From contig NZ_JAZHRV010000001.1 of NCBI RefSeq assembly GCF_036924595.1, forward strand, positions 1,612,001 through 1,676,000: a stretch of DNA of 64,000 nt, in the 5' to 3' direction. Positions within the stretch are counted from its first letter, which is position 1. The number at the start of each line of letters is the position of its first letter. The DNA is from Bradyrhizobium algeriense. Its GTDB lineage: Bacteria > Pseudomonadota > Alphaproteobacteria > Rhizobiales > Xanthobacteraceae. The position numbers and the translations under genes are program-made. Under the pieces are notes generated by a model that did no database searches, was not told the origin of the DNA, and worked only from the letters and a program-made list of their open reading frames with translations. This document shows positions 1-8,690 of the stretch, piece after piece.

Positions 1-1
1 G

Positions 2-220
2 GTGAATATCGAGCCGGGCGTCGACATGCTCAACCTGTCTCAGCCGCGTGACCTCGCCAGCCGTGTTTATATTCGGTCGATGGATTATCAGACACGTCTC
101 TTCAAATTGCTCGACACGCTGGATGCACAGGGGCGAATCCGCGTCCTGGCCCGGGAGCGTATGGGATTTGCACCTACCTTGCACAATGATGGGCTCTTGT
201 ATGCCTGGGAGCCTCGCTGA
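2..220 (+). CDS. 3' end of an unidentified gene, truncated by the window edge
   Basis: An open frame enters from the left edge and stops at 218-220, giving the last ~72 residues of a protein. The fragment is charged, has no membrane segment, and ends in a Trp-Glu-Pro-Arg tail. I do not recognise the family. A glycosyl- or methyltransferase of the polysaccharide locus would fit the position just upstream of a Wzy-like gene, but nothing in the fragment proves it. The GTG at 2 is probably an internal valine, so the true start lies outside the window. Confidence 0.45.
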   Translation: MNIEPGVDMLNLSQPRDLASRVYIRSMDYQTRLFKLLDTLDAQGRIRVLARERMGFAPTLHNDGLLYAWEPR

Positions 221-278
221 CGGTTCGTTGCTTCGCTGTCCGGACTCATAGGAAACAGGCATCCGGCGCCTCTGACTT

Positions 279-1727
279 ATGCTGGGTTTGCGAATCGGAT
301 GGGATGATGGCGTGATAGGCTCCGCGGTGGATTCTGGTTCTCTGCTTGCCGCACTGGCGAGCGTGGCAGCGGTCGCCATTTTCGTGAGCGTGAGTCTGTG
401 GATCGCAGTAAAGCGTCCCGGGCTCGGCATGATCTTCTTCTTTGTTCTATTTGCTTTTGCCTGGAGGCTCGTCTCGGTCCTCTACATCGATGTGTTCGGG
501 CCGATTTTTTCCGACCAGTTGGCGCTGGAGATCGGGCCCGGTGTTTCCGTCTTGCCGATTGCGATTTCGCAGGGGATCGTCGTCATCGCGTTGCTGTTTT
601 CGTTTCGACGGCAGCGGGTGCTGCAACTCGTCGGCCCGGACGAGTCGGGGTTGGCGAGCCGGCTGCCTCCCGGACGGTTCTCGCTCTCCGACCTTGCGTT
701 CCTGGCTGCCGCGCTTTTTGTCGTCGCACTCTGGGTGGAGCTATTGGTGAGAGGCCCGATCCCGCTGTTTGCCGGTATCGAGCGCTTCGATTACACGCGG
801 CTATACGGCGGTTCGTTGCATCACCGCCTGCTGGAATGGGGCCCCATGCTGGTGTTCCAGCTCGGCATATTCTTCGCCATTCCCCTGCTGCACGACGAGC
901 CATCGGACCGCCGTTTCGGCGCACTGTTCGGAGCCCTGATTCTGTACCTGTTTCTGGCAGGGCATCGGTTCTCGTCCTTGTACGTCTACTCGTCGTTCTT
1001 TGTCATGCCAATCGGCGCCGTCCTGATTGGCCGTCAAGCAAAGTCTCGATCCTTGGGGGAAATCGCTTCGAGAAAATTGCTGCGCTATCTGGCTGTAGGC
1101 GGAGTTGTGCTGCTCGTTCTGATCGCTGGTGCGGTGGCTTATTCCTACATCGTCGTGCGTGGCGAGGGCGGGGTGCTTCTGTCGAAGCTCTCGCAGCGAA
1201 TCCTGATCCAGCAGGGCGAAATGTGGTGGATGACCTATGACCGGGTGTTTCAGCATAACGACTGGAACAGCAGCCATGCGGCTTACAAATTGTTCGTCGA
1301 CCCGTTCGATCCGGCTCGCAATTCCACCATGCAGTTCCTGATGGAACTTGCTTTGCCTCTCCAGCGCGCTCACTACATCATTGCGCAGGGATCCGCTTAC
1401 ACCGGCGGATGGCCGGAGGTGTTTTTCGAGCTGGGTGGACCCATCGCCGGATTTGCTCTGGTAGCTTTATCGGCGATCATCTTCTCCGAATTCATGTTCC
1501 TGATGACGCGGTGTATCATTCAGGAGCGTTTTGCGACGTGTTTTTTTCTGACGCCGATATTGTTCGCGCTGTCGATCACCATTGTTTCAGGGATGGTCAA
1601 TTCGTTCGTTCAGATGACCTTCCTGATCAAGGTTGCGGTTGCGCTGGTAGCGTATATAACAGAAGACAAATGGAGGTTGCATTTGGTTTTGCCCGGTCAT
1701 TCTGCCGGTTCCGAGAAGGAGGCATAG
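279..1727 (+). CDS. Wzy-like oligosaccharide repeat-unit polymerase (polytopic membrane protein)
   Basis: This 482-residue protein is mostly hydrophobic. About ten to twelve membrane segments can be drawn, starting near residue 20, with a larger hydrophilic loop around residues 295-365 containing the Trp-Trp-Met-Thr-Tyr stretch. That layout (many helices, one long extracytoplasmic loop, poor sequence conservation) is typical of Wzy/O-antigen polymerases, which join lipid-linked repeat units at the periplasmic face of the inner membrane. The next gene, three bases downstream, is a Wzz-like chain-length protein, the usual partner of Wzy. The call rests on topology and neighbours, not on a diagnostic motif. 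An O-antigen ligase or flippase-like protein cannot be excluded. Confidence 0.65.
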   Translation: MLGLRIGWDDGVIGSAVDSGSLLAALASVAAVAIFVSVSLWIAVKRPGLGMIFFFVLFAFAWRLVSVLYIDVFGPIFSDQLALEIGPGVSVLPIAISQGIVVIALLFSFRRQRVLQLVGPDESGLASRLPPGRFSLSDLAFLAAALFVVALWVELLVRGPIPLFAGIERFDYTRLYGGSLHHRLLEWGPMLVFQLGIFFAIPLLHDEPSDRRFGALFGALILYLFLAGHRFSSLYVYSSFFVMPIGAVLIGRQAKSRSLGEIASRKLLRYLAVGGVVLLVLIAGAVAYSYIVVRGEGGVLLSKLSQRILIQQGEMWWMTYDRVFQHNDWNSSHAAYKLFVDPFDPARNSTMQFLMELALPLQRAHYIIAQGSAYTGGWPEVFFELGGPIAGFALVALSAIIFSEFMFLMTRCIIQERFATCFFLTPILFALSITIVSGMVNSFVQMTFLIKVAVALVAYITEDKWRLHLVLPGHSAGSEKEA

Positions 1728-1730
1728 GAC

Positions 1731-2591
1731 ATGAGCGTCTCGTCAACCACTGTGCCCGGTGATCACTATCTGAGCGGATTGCTCACGTTCCTTTACCGAA
1801 CGATCAGGGCAAATATTTTTTCGACCGTTTTGCTGCCTCTGGCTTCAATGCTGATCGCATATGTTGCCGCCTTGCAGTTGCCGACCGTCTATACGGCCCA
1901 GGCAAGTATTCGAATCGGAAGAGTGGATGGCGGGGAAGCCATCAGCCTGACGAGCGCGGTTTCCCGAATAAATTCCCTCGCGTTCAAACAGCATGTGGTC
2001 CAGGGGATGAATTTTCCCGCCGCCGAAGGGGCCCGGCCTGCGCAACTGATCTTTGGCAGTTTGACCGCAAGGCAAGATACCGCCGCCGACACGGTCGGCG
2101 TGAGCGTGCAGGCAACCACCGCCCAGCAGGCGCGCGACATCGTGGCTGTTGCGGTAGCTCTGCTGAACGAAGAGCAGCGCAAGATCCAGGGACCGCTGGA
2201 GACTAATATCAAGGAACAGCTTGCGACCTATGACGCCACGATCTCCAGCCTGCTGGAGACCAGGGACTCATTGGCGGTCCTGACAAAGGAAGATGCAAAG
2301 GCAGCGTCTGGCGATCCCGTGTTGGTAGCGCTGCGGAGAGTGTGGCTGTCCGATCTCGTTTCGCGCAACGAACAGAGGCTGGCTGCAGCTCGCTCCGAGC
2401 GGAATGCACTGTCGGCAAGACTTGGCGGATGGAGAACCTATCCGACAGCTCCTCTCGACGAGCTTTACGTATCGTCGGGATTCGCGCACGCCAGACCCGC
2501 TACGATTGCAATTATTGCCGGAGCGGTGGTGTTCCTGATATTTCTCTTCCGCGCGATGCTTCGCGAATCGAAAGCCGCTCGTCCGGATTGA
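1731..2591 (+). CDS. Wzz-like polysaccharide chain-length determinant
   Basis: The protein has 286 residues, with a short cytoplasmic N-terminus, a membrane helix at about 29-48, a long periplasmic part (about 50-250) with predicted helical stretches near 150-180 and 200-225, and a second membrane helix at about 254-277. This two-helix layout is that of Wzz/PCP-type co-polymerases, which set the modal length of polymer made by Wzy. An AAGGAGG ribosome site lies inside the end of the preceding gene, suggesting coupled expression. There is no C-terminal tyrosine-kinase domain, so it is PCP-1-like rather than a Wzc-type protein. Confidence 0.75.
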   Translation: MSVSSTTVPGDHYLSGLLTFLYRTIRANIFSTVLLPLASMLIAYVAALQLPTVYTAQASIRIGRVDGGEAISLTSAVSRINSLAFKQHVVQGMNFPAAEGARPAQLIFGSLTARQDTAADTVGVSVQATTAQQARDIVAVAVALLNEEQRKIQGPLETNIKEQLATYDATISSLLETRDSLAVLTKEDAKAASGDPVLVALRRVWLSDLVSRNEQRLAAARSERNALSARLGGWRTYPTAPLDELYVSSGFAHARPATIAIIAGAVVFLIFLFRAMLRESKAARPD

Positions 2592-2901
2592 ATCGCGCTG
2601 CGAGCCGCCTGTTACGACCTTCGTTTCGAAATTTCTGCGGAGGACAGCGGGCATTCGGAGGATTTACGGGCTGCGTCAGATTGTGCTTAGCTGCCTTCCG
2701 CAAGAAACACATTTTTTGCGGAGATTTCGCTTGTTTCGACGGTAAAATTTCGATGCATCACTCTGATAGTTTCATGGCCGTCGAGACGGAGGGCACGACG
2801 CGTCGCGAACGGCGGATTTGTCTCGAACGCGATCGGACCGCGGCGGCGGGATTGATGGGGCGCCGCTGGAAGGTTCAGGCGCCGCTGCCGGCATTGACAC
2901 C
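2592..2901. other. 310-base intergenic region before the heptose gene
   Basis: It is AT-richer than its flanks in the middle (about 2690-2770). No convincing gene, terminator or repeat is visible. It probably carries the promoter of the downstream nucleotidyltransferase-phosphatase gene, but no -35/-10 pair stands out. Confidence 0.4.
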
Positions 2902-4141
2902 ATGCGGCTTCGTCGAGGCGGTGTTGTGCTGAAGCAGGCCGTCATTCTGGTCGGTGGACTTGGTACCCGGCTGGGCGAGATGACGCGGCTGGTCCCGAAG
3001 CCGCTGCTGGAGGTGGCGGGCAAGCCTTTCCTGGATTACATCCTCGACGAGCTGTCGCGCTATCCGACCATTCAGGACATCGTGCTGCTGGCCGGCCATC
3101 AGGCCGGGCAGGTGGTCGATCGCTATGGCGGCCGGCGCTGGCGTGGCGCCGCCGTCTCGGTGGTGTCCGAGCCGGCACAATTGGGTACCGGCGGGGCGTT
3201 GAAGCACGCCGCGGCCAGGCTGGATGACAAATTCCTGCTTCTCAACGGCGACTCCTTTTTCGATTTCAACATTCTCGATCTTGCCGCGACGGCGCAATCG
3301 CCCGCGATCGTACGCGTGGCGTTGAAAAAGGATCATGCCGGCGACCGCTACGGCCGCGTCCTGCTCGATAAGGATTTCATCAAGACGTTCCTGCCGGCGG
3401 GGGCGCAGCCGAACGGGCCCATCAACTCGGGCGTCTATTGCGTCGACCGGGAAATTCTATCTTTCATCGACGATCTGCCCTGTTCGCTCGAACAGGCGGT
3501 CTTTCCGGCGCCTTGCCGAAAAAGGGCAGTTGCGGGCAAATTTATATGACGGGTTTTTCATCGACATCGGTGTGCCCGCCGACTTCGAACGCGCGCAGAC
3601 CGAACTTCCCGAGCGCGTGCGGCGTTCTGCCGTTTTCTTCGACCGGGACGGAGTCCTCAATATCGACAAGGCCTATGTCCACAAGGTCGAGGATTTCGAG
3701 TGGGTCGCCGGTGCGCGCGAGGCCATCAAGCTCTGCAACGATCGCGGCTATCTGACCTTCGTGGTCACCAATCAGGCCGGCGTCGCGCGCGGCTATTACG
3801 GGATCGAGGCCATTCAGACGCTGCACGACTGGATCAGCCGGGATCTCGCTGAAATCGGCGCGCATATCGATGAATTTCAATACTGCCCCTATCACGAGGA
3901 GGGCGTCGTCGCGGAGTGGCGGCAGGCAAGCGACCGACGCAAGCCGGCGCCGGGCATGATCCTCGATTGCCTCAAAGGCTGGCCGGTGCGTAAGGAATCC
4001 AGTCTTCTCGTCGGCGATATGCCCCACGACCTCCAGGCGGCTGCAGCCGCCGGGATCGCAGGGCATCTTTTCAAGGGCGGCGATCTCTTGTCGTTCATTC
4101 GGCCGCTGCTCGGAGCGAACTCGGGCTTGATCGGGCCTTAA
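2902..4141 (+). pseudogene. Fused D-glycero-D-manno-heptose-1-phosphate nucleotidyltransferase + heptose-bisphosphate phosphatase (HddC-GmhB type), frameshifted
   Basis: Two consecutive frames together encode one protein. The first (2902-3549) has the sugar-nucleotidyltransferase signature GGLGTRLG, then LVPKPLLEVAGKPFLDY and LNGDSFFDFN. The second, readable from about 3509 to 4141, resumes with the end of that domain (YDGFFIDIGVP) and continues into a HAD phosphatase with FFDRDGVLN, VVTNQAGVARGYY and a CPYHEEG zinc-type loop as in GmhB. The join is exact if one G of the GG at 3507-3508 is removed (V-F-P then R-L-A-E-K-G). As it stands the first frame stops at 3547-3549. The intact product would act in GDP-D-glycero-alpha-D-manno-heptose synthesis, between the kinase (see 12951-14345) and transfer. 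ATG 2902 is preferred; GTG 2926 is possible. Either a real lesion or a sequencing error. Confidence 0.85.
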
Positions 4142-4827
4142 GCGCGGTTGATGGCGCGGTACATCAGCTCGGCCCGGTCCCAGTCTTCGAGCGTATCGAT
4201 ATCCTGCACCAGATGCCGCGGCAGGATCACGCCGATCGAATGCGGCGCGAACAGCGGCATGTCCTCCAGAAAGGCGCGCGCTGTTCCCCAATAGAACTGG
4301 CCGGCATCGTGATAGGTGTGCTCCAGATCCTGCGACCGCGTCATGCGGTGTTCCGGATAGATCGCGTCCACCCGGCCCTGCGGCGTGATGCGCACGGCGC
4401 GCTGGATCGGAAAAGCGTAACTGGTGACGGAAAACGCGAAGGCGGCTTCCGAGCGGGCGAGGGTCTCGTAACCTTCGGTGATGAATCGCGCCTGCACCAG
4501 CGGCGCGGTGGCGTAGAGACAGCACGCATGCGTGACGTCGTTTGACTGCGAGTTAAACCAGGCCACCGCATGCTTCACGACGGCGTTGGTGCCGGTGAAG
4601 TCGTCGGCAATTTCCTTCGGCCGGATGAAGGGCGTCGAGGCACCGAATTCGCGCGCGACGGAGGCGATCTCCTCGTCATCGGTCGAGACGACGACCTGAT
4701 CGAACAGTCCGGTCTGCTTTGCCGCGGCGATCGAATAGGCAATGATCGGCTTGCCGCAGAACATGCGGATGTTCTTGCGCGGGATCCGCCTGCTGCCGCC
4801 TCGCGCCGGGATGACGGCGATCTTCAC
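4138..4827 (-). CDS. pseF: Pseudaminic acid cytidylyltransferase (CMP-sugar synthetase)
   Basis: The 229-residue protein begins with the CMP-NeuAc-synthetase-type nucleotide loop IPARGGSRRIPRKNI (residues 5-19), followed by GKPIIAYSI and VSTDDEEIA. It ends with the HLVQDIDTLEDW stretch usual for PseF. It would activate a 5,7-diamino-nonulosonic acid with CTP in the cytoplasm. It is the last gene of the ten-gene operon. Its start overlaps the end of pseC by four bases. Its stop overlaps the stop of the convergent heptose gene. A second, different CMP-sugar synthetase lies upstream in the same operon (10289-10990), so two activated products, or two steps, are possible. Confidence 0.88.
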   Translation of the reverse strand: MKIAVIPARGGSRRIPRKNIRMFCGKPIIAYSIAAAKQTGLFDQVVVSTDDEEIASVAREFGASTPFIRPKEIADDFTGTNAVVKHAVAWFNSQSNDVTHACCLYATAPLVQARFITEGYETLARSEAAFAFSVTSYAFPIQRAVRITPQGRVDAIYPEHRMTRSQDLEHTYHDAGQFYWGTARAFLEDMPLFAPHSIGVILPRHLVQDIDTLEDWDRAELMYRAINRA

Positions 4828-6023
4828 GCGAGGATCTTCCGCAGCGCCGCGACGACGGTGTCCTGTTCGTCATTTGTCATGCGCGAAAACAGCGGCAGTG
4901 TAATCGCGTCCTCGTAGTAACTCTCGGCCTCGGGGAACATGCCGGTCTGGAAACCGAGCTTCCGGTAATAAGGCTGTGTATGCACGGGAATGTAGTGCAC
5001 ATTAACGCCGATCCCGGCTGCGCGCAGGGCGTCGAACACCTGACGCCGGCTGAGCCTGATCTCGTTGCGGTGCAGGCGAATGACGTAGAGATGCCAGGCC
5101 GAATTGGTGTCGGGGTGCTGCCACGGGCACGCCACCGGCAGCTTTGCCAGCAGGGTGTCGTAGCGGGCGGCAAGCTCGCGCCGGCGCGCGACAAAGGGGT
5201 CGAGCCGCGCGAGTTGGCTGGTGCCGAGCGCCGACTGAATGTCGGTCATGCGATAATTCAGGCCAAGCTCGATCTGCTCGTACATCCACGGGCCATCTCG
5301 TTCTTCGTTGGCCCGCTCCTCGGCGATCCGCGACGCGCCCTGCGGTTCTTCAGGCCGCTGTGCCGGGCGGATGATCCCGTGCGTGCGCAGATAGGAAAGG
5401 CGCTCGGCGAGCTTCGGATCGTTGGTCAGGGCCATGCCGCCTTCGCCGGTCGTGATGATCTTGACCGGGTGGAAGCTGAAGATCGTGGCGTCGCCGTAGT
5501 CGCAGGAGCCGACCTTGCGTCCGAGATATTCGCCGCCGACTGCGTGCGAGGCATCCTCGACGATGCGAAAGCCGTAGCGGTCGGCCAACGCGCGGATTTC
5601 CCGCATTTCGCAGGACTGGCCGGCGAAATGCACGGGTACGACGATCTTCGGCAATCGGCCCTGCGATGCCGCGGCTTCGAGCTTCTCGGCCAGCGCTGAG
5701 ACGCTCATATTGTAGGTGCGCGGATCGATGTCGACGAAGTCGACGTCGGCGCCGCAATACAGCGCGCAATTGGCCGATGCCACAAAGGTGTTCGGGCTGG
5801 TCCAGAGCGCGTCGCCGGGGCCGAGATCGAGCGCGATGCAGGCGATGTGCAGGGCGGCCGTCGCATTGGATACCGCAATCGCGCTGCGGCTGCCGCAATA
5901 GGCGGCCATTGCCTGCTCGAACCGGGGGCCGGCCTGTCCCTGCGTCAGCCAGTCCGAGCGCAGCACCTCGGTGACTGCGTCAATGTCCTCTGCCGAAATG
6001 TCCTGACGTCCATAGGGGATCAT
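4824..6023 (-). CDS. pseC: UDP-4-amino-4,6-dideoxy-N-acetyl-beta-L-altrosamine transaminase
   Basis: This is a 399-residue DegT/DnrJ/EryC1/StrS-type PLP aminotransferase. The PLP lysine is K188 in FSFHPVKIITTGEGG, and the cofactor-aspartate region is VEDASHA at 155-161. The adjacent PseB identifies it as PseC, which aminates the 4-keto sugar made by PseB. It overlaps pseB by four bases and pseF by four bases, so translation is probably coupled. Length is normal for the family. The only uncertainty is the exact substrate, because the later Pse enzymes (PseH, PseG) are not found nearby. Confidence 0.88.
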   Translation of the reverse strand: MIPYGRQDISAEDIDAVTEVLRSDWLTQGQAGPRFEQAMAAYCGSRSAIAVSNATAALHIACIALDLGPGDALWTSPNTFVASANCALYCGADVDFVDIDPRTYNMSVSALAEKLEAAASQGRLPKIVVPVHFAGQSCEMREIRALADRYGFRIVEDASHAVGGEYLGRKVGSCDYGDATIFSFHPVKIITTGEGGMALTNDPKLAERLSYLRTHGIIRPAQRPEEPQGASRIAEERANEERDGPWMYEQIELGLNYRMTDIQSALGTSQLARLDPFVARRRELAARYDTLLAKLPVACPWQHPDTNSAWHLYVIRLHRNEIRLSRRQVFDALRAAGIGVNVHYIPVHTQPYYRKLGFQTGMFPEAESYYEDAITLPLFSRMTNDEQDTVVAALRKILA

Positions 6024-7021
6024 TGGACCGCAATTCGGTTGAATTCCCTGATTTCGGATACATTGAGAAAGTGATCGTTCCGGCCGGAATTATACTCGAA
6101 TCCGTCCGATACCGGTTCTCCATGTTCGCCGATTTGGTTGGTAACATAATCGACGTCTTTGCGGAAAAACTTGATGGTCGGCTTGATCACAAAATGATCG
6201 TGGAAGCGCAGGGTCAAATGCGAATCATCGGTCGGGCACATGATCTCGTGCAGCTTTTCGCCAGGACGGATGCCGATCACCCTGGTCGGAAGGTCCGGCG
6301 CCATGGCTGCTGCGAGATCGGGAATACGCACGGACGGGATCATCGGAACGAAAATCTCGCCGCCCGACATGCGCTCGAAGCTCCTGTTGACGAAGTCGAC
6401 GCCCTGCTGAAGCGTTATCCAGAACCGGGTCATGCGGGGGTCGGTGATCGGCAGGTGATCTGTGCCTTCCGCCAGCAGCTTGTTGAACAGCGGCACGATC
6501 GAGCCGCGGGAGCCGACCACGTTGCCGTAGCGCACGACGCCGAAGGCCGTCCGATGCCCGCCCGCCATGTTGTTCGCCGCGATGAACAGTTTGTCGGAGG
6601 CGAGCTTGGTGGCGCCGTACAGGTTGATGGGCTGCGCGGCCTTGTCGGTTGACAGCGCGATGACCTTCTCGACGTTGGCCTCCAGCGACGCCTGAATCAC
6701 GTTCTCGGCGCCGTGGATGTTGGTCTTGATGCATTCCATCGGATTGTATTCGGCAGCGGGCACCTGCTTCAGGGCGGCTGCATGAATCACGAAGTCGATG
6801 CCCTTCATGGCCGTACGAAGGCGCTCGCCATCGCGCACGTCGCCGATGAAGTAGCGCATCGGCGATTGGTCGAACTCCTGCTGCATCTCGTATTGCTTCA
6901 ATTCGTCGCGCGAGTAGATCACGAGACGGCGAGGCTTGAAGTTCTTCAGGAGATTGCCGACGTATTTACGCCCAAACGAACCAGTGCCGCCGGTAATCAG
7001 AATGGACTTGTCGTTAAACAT
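6020..7021 (-). CDS. pseB: UDP-N-acetylglucosamine 4,6-dehydratase (inverting)
   Basis: This 333-residue extended SDR has the nucleotide-binding GGTGSFG at residues 11-17, the TDK motif at 125-127 (in place of the usual SSxx of SDRs) and YGATK with catalytic Y135 and K139. These features, especially TDKAAQPINLYGATK, are those of PseB/FlaA1 enzymes. They remove water from UDP-GlcNAc and invert C5, giving the 4-keto-6-deoxy-L-arabino sugar, the first step of pseudaminic acid synthesis. It lies 54 bases after the PtmA-like SDR and overlaps pseC. The ATG at 7021 is well supported by the N-terminal alignment. Confidence 0.9.
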   Translation of the reverse strand: MFNDKSILITGGTGSFGRKYVGNLLKNFKPRRLVIYSRDELKQYEMQQEFDQSPMRYFIGDVRDGERLRTAMKGIDFVIHAAALKQVPAAEYNPMECIKTNIHGAENVIQASLEANVEKVIALSTDKAAQPINLYGATKLASDKLFIAANNMAGGHRTAFGVVRYGNVVGSRGSIVPLFNKLLAEGTDHLPITDPRMTRFWITLQQGVDFVNRSFERMSGGEIFVPMIPSVRIPDLAAAMAPDLPTRVIGIRPGEKLHEIMCPTDDSHLTLRFHDHFVIKPTIKFFRKDVDYVTNQIGEHGEPVSDGFEYNSGRNDHFLNVSEIREFNRIAVQ

Positions 7022-7075
7022 GATTGCTTCTGCGCCGGCTCGTCATTGCATGAAAATAAGGGGAACGCGCGGTGG

Positions 7076-7915
7076 TTACCATACGCTCCTGCCTCCGTCC
7101 ATGACCATATTCTGGCCGGTCATGTAACTCGATGCGTCCGAGCAGAGGAACTGGACGGCGGCGCAGTATTCGTCGACCCGGGCCATCCGTCCCATCGGGA
7201 TGAGGCGCGTCAGCCGTTCAACGAACGCCGGATCCTGATTGTTGAAGACGCCGCCGGGCGAGATCGCGTTGACCCGGACGCCCTGGTCCGCCCAGTAGGT
7301 TGCGAGATACTTGGTCAGCCCTATCAAGCCATGCTTGATGACGGAATATGTGACCGGTTTGACCGGCTGTTCTTCGTCTCGCGTGATGCTGGGCTGCCGG
7401 TAGAGCCGCTGATCGGGCGCGATCACGCCGAGATCGGACGCGATGTTGAGGATCACGCCGCGGCCGCGCCTGGCCATGGCGCCGCCGAAAACTTGCGAGC
7501 ACAGCATCGCACCGGTTAATCCCACCGCGATTTCCGTCTGCCACTGCGGAACCGGAAAGGCCTCGAAGCGCGACGAATGCATCACGCCCGGGGTCGAGGT
7601 GACCTTGGGATCGATCGCGGCGTTGTTGACGAGGATATCGACGGCGATGCCGCGTCCGGCGAGATCCTCGCCGGCTGCGCCGACCGATGCCTGCGATGTC
7701 ACGTCGATCACGATCGGAACCATGCCGGCTCCGGGCGCGATTTCCTTCACCGCGGTGATGGTCGCATCGGCCTGCGCCAGTCCGATGTCGCTGACGACGA
7801 CGCGCGCGCCCGCATCGACCAGGGCGGCGACGTGCTGACGTCCCAGCAATCCGCCGGCGCCGGTGACGAGCGCGGTGCGTCCCGTGAGGTCGTATCGAGC
7901 GGAGAGGGCGGTCAT
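7076..7915 (-). CDS. Short-chain dehydrogenase, PtmA-like
   Basis: This 279-residue SDR has TGAGGLLG at 18-25, S160, and Y190/K194 in YSVIK. The C-terminal half resembles Campylobacter PtmA, an SDR tied to flagellin nonulosonate (legionaminic/pseudaminic) glycosylation, notably SDLGVIAPDQ, SPGGVFNNQDPAF, LIPMGRMA and the ending DGGRSVW. ATG 7915 is chosen over the upstream in-frame ATG at 7957. It is preceded by GGAGCG and leaves 13 bases to the previous gene, whereas 7957 would overlap it. The substrate is not known from sequence. Its place between two other redox/isomerase genes and pseB suggests a step in sugar precursor formation. Confidence 0.75.
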   Translation of the reverse strand: MTALSARYDLTGRTALVTGAGGLLGRQHVAALVDAGARVVVSDIGLAQADATITAVKEIAPGAGMVPIVIDVTSQASVGAAGEDLAGRGIAVDILVNNAAIDPKVTSTPGVMHSSRFEAFPVPQWQTEIAVGLTGAMLCSQVFGGAMARRGRGVILNIASDLGVIAPDQRLYRQPSITRDEEQPVKPVTYSVIKHGLIGLTKYLATYWADQGVRVNAISPGGVFNNQDPAFVERLTRLIPMGRMARVDEYCAAVQFLCSDASSYMTGQNMVMDGGRSVW

Positions 7916-7928
7916 GGAGCGCTCCTGT

Positions 7929-8690
7929 TCAAGCACGCAATTGTCCGCCGTCGGCAACGATCACGGTGCCCGTGATGAACGCTGCGCGGGGGGAGGCGAG
8001 AAAGGCGACAATGTCTGCAACCTCTTCGGGTCTGCCGAGCCGGCACAGCGGAACGTCGCGAACGAGCATCTCGTCCACGGCGGCTTTGTTTTCGGCGATC
8101 TTGCGCGCCCAGGTGCCGTCGGCGCTAAGGATATTGCCGGGCGCAACAGCGTTGATGCGGATGCCTTCGAGCGCCAGCGGCCGGGCCAGGCCGCGCACGG
8201 TCGCGTTCAAGGCCGCCTTGGCCGCCGAATAGGTCACGGGCGCGCCTAGCGCTGCGAGCCCGCAGATCGACGACACGCAGACGATCGCGCGATCGCCGCT
8301 GCTGCGGCTCATCAGCGGTCTCGCGGCTTCGATCATATTGGTCGTGGCGAACAGGTTGAGATCCATCACCCGCGACCACTCGGCCGCGGTTTCCTTGCCC
8401 GGAGGCACGGAGGTGCCGCTGCCGACGTTGCAGACGAGAATGTCGATCCTGCCGCACTGCTTTTCGACATCGTCCACCAGCGCCAGCGCGGCGGCGGGGT
8501 TGGTGACGTCGGCGGCATGGCACGAGGCGCCGCGGCCGATTTTGTCCGCAGCCGATTTGATCCCGTCGAGGCCGCGCGCCGCCATGGCCACCTTGGCGCC
8601 TTCGGCGGCAAGTGTGTCGGCAATCGCAAAGCCGATGCCGCGGCTGGCGCCGACCACCAATGCGACCCGGTCCTCGATCTCGAGTTTCAT
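7929..8690 (-). CDS. Short-chain dehydrogenase/reductase of the sugar operon
   Basis: This classical SDR has 253 residues, with the cofactor loop GASRGIG (14-20), a serine pair at 140-141 and Y154/K158 in YSAAK. The usual NNAG is replaced by CNVG (87-90). The family is NAD(P)-dependent and oxidises or reduces a hydroxyl/keto group. The substrate cannot be read from sequence. It overlaps the preceding TIM-barrel gene by four bases. Two other SDRs of different subgroup lie in the same operon, so this one probably does a separate redox step in the same pathway. Confidence 0.72.
   Translation of the reverse strand: MKLEIEDRVALVVGASRGIGFAIADTLAAEGAKVAMAARGLDGIKSAADKIGRGASCHAADVTNPAAALALVDDVEKQCGRIDILVCNVGSGTSVPPGKETAAEWSRVMDLNLFATTNMIEAARPLMSRSSGDRAIVCVSSICGLAALGAPVTYSAAKAALNATVRGLARPLALEGIRINAVAPGNILSADGTWARKIAENKAAVDEMLVRDVPLCRLGRPEEVADIVAFLASPRAAFITGTVIVADGGQLRA

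Noticed and set aside
2342..2932. A 196-codon plus-strand frame across the wzz end and intergenic region
   Set aside because: It overlaps wzz in another frame, has no ribosome site, and is rich in Arg, Ser and Cys like non-coding DNA.
3542..4525. A 327-codon minus-strand frame opposite the phosphatase half and in a shifted frame of pseF
   Set aside because: Both real genes have clear motifs. The frame is antisense for the first part and out of frame for the second.
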